DNA of 5,811 nucleotides from positions 1-5,811 of the forward strand of contig CAJYRH010000611.1 in the NCBI GenBank assembly GCA_913776795.1. The letters are read 5' to 3'. The DNA comes from an uncultured Pseudorhodoferax sp. Lineage in GTDB: Bacteria > Pseudomonadota > Gammaproteobacteria > Burkholderiales > Burkholderiaceae. Below are positions 1-5,811 of the stretch, in pieces. Position numbers and translations under genes: made by a program. The notes beneath the pieces are model-generated. The model was not told the DNA's origin, did no database searches, and was given only the letters and a program-made list of their open reading frames with translations. Each line of letters begins with the position of its first letter. Position 1 is the stretch's first letter.

Positions 1-1694
1 TGGCCCTGCTGCGCGGCCACCTGACCGAGATGGCCACCGGCGAGGGCAAGTCCCTGGCCGCGGCGCTGACGGCCGGCGTCGCTGCGCTCGCCGGCCTCCC
101 CGTGCAAGTGCTGACGGCCAACGATTACCTGGTGCAGCGCGACGCAGAGACCTTCGCGCCGCTGTACCGGCTGCTGCACCAGCGCTGCGCCTGGGTCGGC
201 GCCCGGCACGACGACGACGAGCGGCGCCATGCCTACGCCGCCGACGTGGTGTACGTCACCGCCCGCGAGGCGGCTTTCGACTACCTGCGCGACCGCATGT
301 GCCACGGCACCGGCAGCGCGCCGCTGCAGCAGCGCGCACGCGCGCTGGCTGGCCAGGGCGGCGACGGCCCGGTGCTGCGCGGCCTGTGCATGGCCGTCAT
401 CGACGAGGCCGACAGCATCCTGATCGACGAGGCGCAGATGCCGCTGGTGCTTTCGCGCGAAGTCGCGGACCCGGCTGCCCGCGCCTTCCTGTGGCAGGCC
501 TGGACACTGTCCGGCCGGCTCGTGCTGGGGCACGATTTCGTGCTGCAGGGCCAGCCAGCGCGCGCCGTGCTGCGGCCCGAAGGCCTGCAACGCCTGGCGC
601 GGCTGGCCGCCAGCCTGGGACCGCTGTGGGTCAACGCGCAGCACCGCGCCGAGACGGTGGTCACGGCGCTCACGGCGCGCCACCTGTTGCAGCGCGACCG
701 CGACTACGTGGTGGTGCCGGGCGACCCGGCCGGGCGCAGCAAGCCCGAGATCGCCATCGTCGACATGCTCTCGGGCCGCATCGCCGAGGGCCGGCGCTGG
801 TCGCGCGGGCTGCACGGCCTGGTGGCCCTCAAGGAAGGGATCCCCATGCCGCCGGAGTCCGAGACCATGCTGCAGATGACCTACCAGCGCTTCTTCCGCC
901 GCTACCACCGCCTGTGCGGCATGAGCGGGACACTGGCCGAAGGACGCACCGAGCTGCGCCAGCTCTACGGCTGCAGCATGCTGCGCGTGCCGTTGCGGCT
1001 GCCCGACCGCAGCAGCGCCTGGCCCCTGCGCTGCTATGCCGACGAGGCATCGCGGCGGCAGGCCGCGGTCGTGCGTGTCCAGGCCCTGGTTGCGGCCGGT
1101 CGGCCGGTGCTGGTCGGCTGCGACTCCGTGGCCGCCAGCGAAGCCATGGGCGCGGCCCTGGCCGCCGCCGGCGTGCCGCACCAGGTGCTGCACGCGCGGC
1201 TGGACGCGGCCGAGGCCGCCATCGTCGCCCGGGCCGGCGTGCACGGCCAGGTGACGGTGGCCACCAACATGGCCGGCCGCGGCACCGACATCCACCTGGA
1301 CGCGCTCGCCCTGCAGGCCGGCGGCCTGCACGTGCTGAGCTGCCAGCACAACGCCTCGCGCCGACACGACCGCCAGCTCTCCGGCCGCGCTGCGCGTCAG
1401 GGCCAGCCCGGCAGCCACGAGACCTGGCTGGTGCCCCAGCCGCCCCTGACCGAAGAAGCAGAGCAGGCCGGCGGCGCCGGCGCCCGTCTTGCCGGCCTGT
1501 ACCGGCTGCTGCAGCGCCTGCCTGGCCGCGTGCGCGGCGACGGCCGCGCCGCCCTGCCCCAGCCGCTGCTGGCCTGGGCGCTGCGGCGCGAGCAGCAACG
1601 CACCGAAAGGCTGCAGGCCCGGCGGCGACAACAGTTGTTCCAGCACGACATCCGCTTCGACGCCAGCCTGTGCTTCACAGGCCAGCGCCGGTGA
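1..1694 (+). CDS. SecA-like preprotein translocase ATPase, accessory/short form (5' partial)
   Basis: SecA-family motor ATPase, expected to work at the cytoplasmic face of the inner membrane and push unfolded protein through a channel. The frame is open from base 3. The first ATG (base 30) lies inside the nucleotide-binding motif, so the true start and about 90 N-terminal residues are upstream. Numbering that Met as 1: Walker A TGEGKS 3-8; TANDYLVQRDAE 29-40; FDYLRDRM 83-90; Walker B VIDEADSILIDEA 123-135; a shortened preprotein cross-linking region about 140-245; GRRWSRGLH 254-262; motif III GMSGT 297-301; second motor domain from about 340 with ATNMAGRGTDI 411-421 and arginine-finger motif QLSGRAARQG 449-458. 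Residues 512-541 resemble the first long helix of the scaffold domain, then the protein ends at 554. The helical wing, remaining scaffold and C-terminal zinc motif of housekeeping SecA (about 900 residues) are absent. The family is clear; an accessory role in exporting the product of the third gene is inference. Confidence 0.93.
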   Translation, partial: ALLRGHLTEMATGEGKSLAAALTAGVAALAGLPVQVLTANDYLVQRDAETFAPLYRLLHQRCAWVGARHDDDERRHAYAADVVYVTAREAAFDYLRDRMCHGTGSAPLQQRARALAGQGGDGPVLRGLCMAVIDEADSILIDEAQMPLVLSREVADPAARAFLWQAWTLSGRLVLGHDFVLQGQPARAVLRPEGLQRLARLAASLGPLWVNAQHRAETVVTALTARHLLQRDRDYVVVPGDPAGRSKPEIAIVDMLSGRIAEGRRWSRGLHGLVALKEGIPMPPESETMLQMTYQRFFRRYHRLCGMSGTLAEGRTELRQLYGCSMLRVPLRLPDRSSAWPLRCYADEASRRQAAVVRVQALVAAGRPVLVGCDSVAASEAMGAALAAAGVPHQVLHARLDAAEAAIVARAGVHGQVTVATNMAGRGTDIHLDALALQAGGLHVLSCQHNASRRHDRQLSGRAARQGQPGSHETWLVPQPPLTEEAEQAGGAGARLAGLYRLLQRLPGRVRGDGRAALPQPLLAWALRREQQRTERLQARRRQQLFQHDIRFDASLCFTGQRR

Positions 1695-1722
1695 CCGCGC
1701 CATCCTCGCTCCATCGACCCCC

Positions 1723-1818
1723 ATGCAACAACACCCCACGAAGCGCCCTTTGCAGCAACACCGACGCATGGCCTGGCTCGGCCTGGTGCCCGTGCTGCTG
1801 GCGCCCGCGGCCCAGGCC
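1723..1818 (+). other. Predicted Sec signal peptide of the adaptor
   Basis: Residues 1-32 of the adaptor: a positively charged start ending in HRR, a hydrophobic core (AWLGLVPVLLAPA), and a small-residue AQA site preceding QP. A Cys at residue 41 follows, but it is too far from the core and lacks a proper lipobox, so cleavage by signal peptidase I is favoured. This is a motif-based reading only. Confidence 0.7.
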
Positions 1819-2619
1819 CAGCCTGCGCCGCAGGCCCTGGCCTGCCTGATCCAGCCGGCCCAGACGGCCGAGGTGGGCAGCGCAGTCATCGGCGTGGTAC
1901 AGACGCTGCAGGCCGACCGTGGCGACCGCGTCCAGAAAGGCCAGGTTCTGGCGACGCTGCGCTCGGACGTCGAGCGTGCCAGCGCGGAAGCCGCGCAGTC
2001 GCGCGCAAGAAGCCTGGGTGAACTGCGCGGCGCCGTCGCGGCCCTGGACCTGGCCGAGCTGCGGCGCGACCGCGCCAAATCGCTCAAGGAGGAGAACTTC
2101 GTCTCGGCCCAGGCGCTGGAGCAGGCCGAGGCCGAGTTCCGCGTCGCGAAGGAGCGCGTGGCCCAGGTACGCGAGGCGCTGCGCACGGCCACGCGCGAGG
2201 TCAACACCTCCGAGGCCCAGCTGGCCCAGCGCACGCTGCGCGCGCCTTTCGATGGCGTGGTGGTGGAGCGCTACGCCAACCTGGGCGAGCGCTTCGAGGA
2301 CAAGGCCCTCTTCCGCATCGCCGCCATTGCCACGCTGCGCGTGGAGCTGGTCGCACCGCTGCCGCTGTTCGGCCAGCTCAAGGTCGGCCAGAAGATCCAG
2401 GTGACGCCAGAGCTGCCCGGCGCGGCCGTGCGCAGCGCCAGCATCGTGCAGATCGACCAGGTGCTGGACCCGGCCAGCAACACCTTCCGGCTGCGGCTGG
2501 ACCTGCCCAACGCCGACGGCAGCCTGCCGGCCGGCCTGCGCTGCCGCGCCGACTTCGGCCTGGGCGCCGCGGCAGCACCGCCGCCGTCCGCTCCGATGAA
2601 CGGCGCCGCCGCGCGTTGA
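1723..2619 (+). CDS. Periplasmic adaptor (membrane fusion protein) of HlyD/RND-adaptor type
   Basis: A 298-residue periplasmic adaptor. Such proteins bridge an inner-membrane transporter to an outer-membrane channel. The N-terminus looks like a Sec signal peptide: basic region with K7, R8, R14, R15, hydrophobic core 17-30, likely cleavage after AQA at 30-32. The first lipoyl half is at about 56-80 (RGDRVQKGQVLATL), an alpha-helical coiled-coil hairpin rich in Ala, Glu and Arg at about 82-168, the second lipoyl half at 171-190 (LRAPFDGVVVERYANLGE), a beta-barrel domain at about 195-280 (LKVGQKIQV; LDPASNTFRLRLDLP), and a low-complexity Ala/Pro tail from 281. The ATG at 1723 was chosen because it gives a full signal peptide and starts 28 bases after the SecA-like gene; ATG 1768 would remove most of the basic region. 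No clear Shine-Dalgarno is visible before either. Unlike classic HlyD, it appears to be processed rather than anchored by an N-terminal membrane helix. No pump gene lies beside it, so its partner is unknown. Confidence 0.9.
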   Translation: MQQHPTKRPLQQHRRMAWLGLVPVLLAPAAQAQPAPQALACLIQPAQTAEVGSAVIGVVQTLQADRGDRVQKGQVLATLRSDVERASAEAAQSRARSLGELRGAVAALDLAELRRDRAKSLKEENFVSAQALEQAEAEFRVAKERVAQVREALRTATREVNTSEAQLAQRTLRAPFDGVVVERYANLGERFEDKALFRIAAIATLRVELVAPLPLFGQLKVGQKIQVTPELPGAAVRSASIVQIDQVLDPASNTFRLRLDLPNADGSLPAGLRCRADFGLGAAAAPPPSAPMNGAAAR

Positions 2620-2624
2620 CCGCC

Positions 2625-5600
2625 ATGCCCCAGCCACCGCGACAGCGTCCGCTGCTCGAAGACATCGAGCGGCGCATCCTCTACTCCGCCGACAACCCGG
2701 CCGGGGCGCTGGCCGCGACGTTGCCGAAGACGCAGACCCAGTCCGAGCAGTCGCAGCCCGCCGCGCCGGCCCAGACACAGCCGGTGGTGGAACTGGTGGT
2801 GCTGGACGAGCGCGTACCCGATGCCGACGCGCTGCTGCAGGGCATCGCCGCCCAGGTGGCCGAGGGCCGGCAGCTGGAAGTGGTGCGCGTGGGCGCCGGC
2901 GAGGACGGCGTGGCCGCCATCACCGCGGCACTGGCGGGCCGCAGCGACGTGGCTGCGCTGCACATCGTGAGCCATGGCGGTGCCGGCGAGGTGCTGCTGG
3001 GCCAGGACGGCCTGGACAACGACACCCTGCTCGCGCGCGCAGGCGACATCGCCGGCTGGGGCAGCCACCTGGCCCAGGGCGCCGACATCCTGCTGTATGG
3101 CTGCGACGTGGCCAGCGATGCGCAGGGCCGCGCCTTCGTGCAGGGTCTGGCCGACCTCACCGGCGCCGACGTGGCCGCCTCCACCGATGCCACCGGCGCA
3201 GCGGCGCGGGGCGGCAACTGGACGCTGGAAATGCAGACCGGCCACATCGAGGCCCAGCTGGCCTTCGGCCTGCAGACCCAGGCCCTGTGGCAGGGCCTGC
3301 TGGCCACCTACACCGTGACGACGACGGCCGACAGCGGCGCCGGCTCGCTGCGCCAGGCCATCATCGACGCGAACGCGAATGCCGGCGCCGACACGATCAA
3401 CTTCAGCATCGCTGGCGCCGGCCTGCAGACCATCAACCTGAGCTCGGCGCTGCCCACCATCACGGGCGCATTGGCGATCAACGGCTACACGCAGTCGGAC
3501 GCAGCAGCCAATACGGCCAGCACCGGCACCAACGCCGTCATCCGCATCGCGCTCAACGGCTCGGGCGCGGGCGCCGGTGCCAACGGCCTGAACTTCGGCG
3601 CCGGCAGCAGCGGCAGCAGCGTGCGCGGCCTGGCCATCGGCGGCTTCTCCACCGGCGCCGGCATCCTGACCAGCGTGGGCGGGCTCACGGTGGCGGGCAA
3701 CTTCATCGGCGCCAACGCAGCGGGCTCGGCAACCAGCGCCAACGCCACCGGCATCTCGATCGCCGGCACGGGGGCGACCACCGTCGGCAGCGCTACCTTG
3801 GCCGACCGCAACCTGGTCTCGGGCAACACCAACAACATCGTCAGCAGCGCCACCGGCGCGGTGACGATCCAGGGCAACCTCATCGGCACCAACAACGGCG
3901 GCAGCACCACCCTGGGCACGCCCACGGCCGGCATCAGCATTTCGGCCGGCACCGCCACCACGGTCGGTGGCGCCAATGCCGGCGAGGGCAACGTGATCGC
4001 CGGCGGGGCCAAGGGCGTGGTGGTCACCGGCACTGGCACTGTGGCCAGCATCGTCGCCAACACGATTTCGCAGACCACCACGCTGGGCATCGACCTGGGC
4101 AACGACGGCGCCACGGCCAACGACGTGGGCGATGCCGACACCGGCCCCAACGCGCTGCAGAACTTCCCCGTGATCACCGCCGGGCAGACGAGCGCCAACG
4201 GCTACGTGGCAGCCCAGGGCACGCTCAACAGCACGGCCAACACCAGCTTCCGCATCGATTTCTACGCCTCGCCGGCGGGCACGACCGTCAGCGAGGGCCG
4301 CGTCTACCTGGGCACCACGACCGTCACGACCAATGCCTCGGGCAACGCCAGCTACGCGGTCTCGCTGTCAGGCAGCACGGTGGCCACGGGCGCGCTGCTG
4401 AGCGCCACGGCCACCCGCGTCAACGGCACTGGACTGGCGGAGACCTCGGAGTTCTCGGCCTACCGCGCGACGACGGCGATGAACGTGCAGACGGTGACCA
4501 CCACCGCCGACAGCGGTGCCGGCTCGCTGCGCGCCGCCGTCACGGCCGCCAATGCCGCGTCCGGTCCCACCCTGATCCGCTTCAACATCAGCGGCACGGG
4601 CCTGCACACGATCACGCTGGCCTCGGCTTTGCCAGCGCTCAACAGGCAGGTCATCATCGACGGCACGACAGACGACAGTTTTGCGGCCAATGGCAGCCGT
4701 CCAGCGATCCAGATCAACGGCAACGACAACGAAACCGCGTTCGACCTGGCGACCGGTGCCAGCGGCAGCACGATCCGCGGCCTGGCCATCACGAACTTCT
4801 TCTACTCCGCCATCTACATCCAGCCGTCCAGCAACAACAACGTCGTCGCTGGCAATTACTTCGGGACGATCGGCGCGGGTGGGCAGATTCTGGGCACAAG
4901 CCTGGGCAGCGCCGGTGTCTGGGTCGACTCGGCCAGCAACAACCGCATCGGCGGCAGCACCACGGCAGACCGCAACATCTTCGGTGGCATCACGGGCACG
5001 GCCATCCAGGTCTTCGGCGACAGCGGCAACGCCAACGGCAACGTGGTGCAGGGCAATTGGGTCAACGTGCTGCCAGATGGCCTCTCTTCGGTGACCAGCA
5101 CGGGCCAGGGCATCCTGGTCGGGGGCAATACCACCAACACGCAGGTGCTGAACAACTGGATCGCGCGCACCGACTACAGCGGCGTCTCGATCACGGGCGG
5201 AGCCACCGGCAGCACGGTGCAGGGCAACCGCATCGGCACCGATGCGGCAGGCACTGCCAACTGGGGCGTACGCGTGGCCGCCGGCATGTACATCAACAAC
5301 ACGTCGGCCAACAACCTGATCCAGGGCAATGTGGTGGCCTTCAGCGGCGCCAACGGCGGCATCCTGCTCGACGCGAACGCCGGTACCGGCAATGCCATCC
5401 TCGGCAACCAGATCTACGGCAATGCCGGGCTGGGCATCGACCTGGGCTTCGACGGTGTCACGGCCAACGACACGGGCGACGCCGACACCGGGGCGAACAA
5501 CCTGCAGAACTTCCCGGTGCTCACGCTGGCCCGCACCGACGGTGCCGGCAGCTTCACGGTGAGCGGCAGCATCAACAGCACGGCCAACACCTACATCCGT

Positions 5601-5811
5601 GTCGAGCTGTTCTCCAACCCCGCCAACGACAGCACGGGCTACGGCGAGGGCCAGGTCTACCTGGGCTTTGTCAATGTGCTGACCGACGGCAGCGGCAACG
5701 CCAGCTTCTCGACCACGCTGTCGGCCACGGTGGCGGCCGGCGCCTTCATCTCGGCCACGGCCACCCGGTCCAACAGCAGCTACTCCACCTTCACCGACAC
5801 CTCGGAGTTCG
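2625..5811 (+). CDS. Giant DUF4347 / right-handed beta-helix repeat exoprotein (3' partial)
   Basis: This frame is open from ATG 2625 to the edge of the window (1062 codons, no stop). The ATG follows the adaptor stop by 5 bases and no Shine-Dalgarno is evident, so translational coupling is likely. Order of parts: residues 1-24, a charged N-terminus with a LEPR-like motif (LEDIERRILYSAD 11-23) and no hydrophobic signal peptide; 25-52, a Gln/Pro/Ala/Thr linker; about 53-214, a DUF4347 domain with SHG at 116-118 and YGC at 158-160; then beta-helix modules from 230 and from 623. The modules are rich in Gly, Ala, Thr, Asn and Ser, with recurring GN-x-IGT and TADRN coil motifs. DUF4347 proteins are usually very long repetitive surface or secreted proteins, and this fits. 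Adhesion or matrix function is inference; the C-terminus, which might carry RTX or anchoring repeats, is not in the window. Confidence 0.9.
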   Translation, partial: MPQPPRQRPLLEDIERRILYSADNPAGALAATLPKTQTQSEQSQPAAPAQTQPVVELVVLDERVPDADALLQGIAAQVAEGRQLEVVRVGAGEDGVAAITAALAGRSDVAALHIVSHGGAGEVLLGQDGLDNDTLLARAGDIAGWGSHLAQGADILLYGCDVASDAQGRAFVQGLADLTGADVAASTDATGAAARGGNWTLEMQTGHIEAQLAFGLQTQALWQGLLATYTVTTTADSGAGSLRQAIIDANANAGADTINFSIAGAGLQTINLSSALPTITGALAINGYTQSDAAANTASTGTNAVIRIALNGSGAGAGANGLNFGAGSSGSSVRGLAIGGFSTGAGILTSVGGLTVAGNFIGANAAGSATSANATGISIAGTGATTVGSATLADRNLVSGNTNNIVSSATGAVTIQGNLIGTNNGGSTTLGTPTAGISISAGTATTVGGANAGEGNVIAGGAKGVVVTGTGTVASIVANTISQTTTLGIDLGNDGATANDVGDADTGPNALQNFPVITAGQTSANGYVAAQGTLNSTANTSFRIDFYASPAGTTVSEGRVYLGTTTVTTNASGNASYAVSLSGSTVATGALLSATATRVNGTGLAETSEFSAYRATTAMNVQTVTTTADSGAGSLRAAVTAANAASGPTLIRFNISGTGLHTITLASALPALNRQVIIDGTTDDSFAANGSRPAIQINGNDNETAFDLATGASGSTIRGLAITNFFYSAIYIQPSSNNNVVAGNYFGTIGAGGQILGTSLGSAGVWVDSASNNRIGGSTTADRNIFGGITGTAIQVFGDSGNANGNVVQGNWVNVLPDGLSSVTSTGQGILVGGNTTNTQVLNNWIARTDYSGVSITGGATGSTVQGNRIGTDAAGTANWGVRVAAGMYINNTSANNLIQGNVVAFSGANGGILLDANAGTGNAILGNQIYGNAGLGIDLGFDGVTANDTGDADTGANNLQNFPVLTLARTDGAGSFTVSGSINSTANTYIRVELFSNPANDSTGYGEGQVYLGFVNVLTDGSGNASFSTTLSATVAAGAFISATATRSNSSYSTFTDTSEF
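2655..2693 (+). other. LEPR-like N-terminal motif of the giant protein
   Basis: Residues 11-23 read LEDIERRILYSAD. This resembles the short motif found near the N-terminus of many very long repetitive Gram-negative proteins (consensus recalled as LEPR-x-L-hydrophobic-S/D-A). The central Pro is replaced: E-R-R stands where E-P-R is usual. Its position, ahead of a flexible linker and in place of a signal peptide, suggests a targeting or processing role; that function is inference. Confidence 0.55.
2781..3266 (+). other. DUF4347 domain (caspase-like fold suspected)
   Basis: Residues about 53-214 of the giant protein. Recognisable landmarks are an opening strand VVELVVLDERV, ALHIVSHGGAGEVLLG at 111-126 and GADILLYGCDVASDAQG at 152-168, followed by LADLTGADVAASTDATG, GGNWTLE and TGHIEAQLAF, in the order typical of the DUF4347 family. 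His117 in SHG and Cys160 in YGC each follow a run of hydrophobic residues, the arrangement of the His/Cys dyad in caspase-like (clan CD) peptidases. Family membership is well supported; catalytic activity is inference. Confidence 0.85.
3312..4463 (+). repeat. Beta-helix module A (complete copy)
   Basis: Residues 230-613 of the giant protein. The module opens with TVTTTADSGAGSLRQAI, a CSLREA-like cap that begins many right-handed parallel beta-helix proteins. Coil repeats follow: SVRGLAIGGF 332-341, GNFIGANAAG 358-367, LADRNLVSGN 392-401, GNLIGTNNGG 417-426, GEGNVIAGG 453-461. It ends with an Asp-rich loop and a beta-sandwich-like segment closing at TSEFSAY. Module B repeats the same order, starting 393 codons later. 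Confidence 0.85.
4083..4454 (+). repeat. C-terminal subdomain of beta-helix module A
   Basis: Residues 487-610: LGIDLGNDGATANDVGDADT, then LQNFPV, NSTANT, EGRVYLG, ASGNASY, SATATR and TSEF. The first part is an Asp/Asn-rich loop; the rest alternates like a beta-sandwich. The bases at 4083-4100 and the NSTANT codons at 4227-4244 are identical to module B. Confidence 0.8.
4491..5811 (+). repeat. Beta-helix module B (runs off the window)
   Basis: Residues 623 to 1062 and beyond. It opens with TVTTTADSGAGSLRAAV, nearly identical to module A, and the matching DNA differs almost only at third positions. Coil motifs include TIRGLAITNF 716-725, GGSTTADRNIFGG 776-788 and GNRIGTDAAG 867-876, and the closing TDTSEF is at the window edge. 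Start to TSEF is 59 residues longer than in module A, so extra helix coils lie in the middle. A third module may follow. Confidence 0.83.
5430..5811 (+). repeat. C-terminal subdomain of beta-helix module B
   Basis: Residues 936-1062: LGIDLGFDGVTANDTGDADT, LQNFPV, NSTANT, GYGEGQVYLG, GSGNASF, SATATR and TSEF, colinear with the module A subdomain with only small gaps (127 against 124 residues). The GYGEGQ form is the commoner version of this segment in the beta-helix proteins I recall; module A has the more diverged SEGR form. Confidence 0.8.

Noticed and set aside
1489..1722. An earlier in-frame ATG at 1489 for the adaptor gene
   Set aside because: It would overlap the SecA-like gene by about 200 bases and add a Cys/Ala/Pro-rich shadow sequence before a good signal peptide. 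ATG 1723 gives a coherent N-terminus.
1695..1722. Promoter or terminator between the SecA-like and adaptor genes
   Set aside because: The 28-base gap has no -10/-35-like pair, no stem-loop with a T-run and no clear Shine-Dalgarno; it looks like a simple operon spacer.
1831..1845. Possible lipoprotein site (LACL) near Cys41 of the adaptor
   Set aside because: Residues before the Cys do not fit the usual lipobox order and the Cys is about 10 residues beyond the hydrophobic core; AQA at 30-32 is a better signal peptidase I site.
299..1849. Long second + strand open frame across the SecA-like gene
   Set aside because: Its product is an Arg/Pro/Ala-rich low-complexity shadow typical of GC-rich coding DNA; the overlapping frame has clear SecA motifs.
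1675..3307. Long minus-strand open frames opposite the adaptor and the start of the giant gene
   Set aside because: Compositionally biased shadows with no recognisable motif; the + strand frames have clear domain signatures throughout.
3485..5407. Minus-strand open frames rich in Pro, Val, Ala and Leu opposite the beta-helix region
   Set aside because: They arise from the repeated GNC/ACC codon pattern of the Gly/Ala/Thr/Asn-rich repeats; no start context or family motif supports them.

Overview
This window is a piece of a GC-rich (roughly 70% G+C by eye) Gram-negative genome. Codon use and the gene families fit a betaproteobacterium of the Burkholderiales type. That placement is inference: no taxonomic marker gene is present. 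All real genes are on the + strand and packed head to tail, which suggests one transcription unit.

Layout: (1) 1-1694 is the 3' part of a SecA-like ATPase gene whose start lies before the window. It keeps the full set of SecA motor motifs but stops early, without the helical wing and zinc-binding tail of housekeeping SecA. (2) After 28 bases, 1723-2619 encodes a complete 298-residue periplasmic adaptor of the HlyD/RND-adaptor (membrane fusion protein) type with a Sec signal peptide. (3) After only 5 bases, 2625 begins a very long open frame that is still open at the right edge (1062 codons seen). It encodes a giant surface- or secretion-type protein with three parts: a short N-terminal segment resembling the 'LEPR' motif of large repetitive exoproteins, a DUF4347 domain with a conserved His/Cys pair, and at least two large right-handed beta-helix modules of about 390 and 440+ residues that are diverged copies of each other.

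Working model (inference): the three genes form a dedicated export cassette. The giant protein has no recognisable Sec or Tat signal peptide, yet its architecture is that of an exported protein. It is coupled to a non-canonical SecA and a periplasmic adaptor. This recalls the accessory SecA2 systems of Gram-positive bacteria that export giant adhesins, here with a Gram-negative envelope-spanning adaptor. A membrane partner (permease, M50-type protease, ABC or RND protein) and an outer-membrane channel would be expected outside the window; none is visible here.

No RNA genes, insertion sequences, CRISPR arrays, convincing promoters or terminators were seen. No non-coding stretch exceeds 28 bases.
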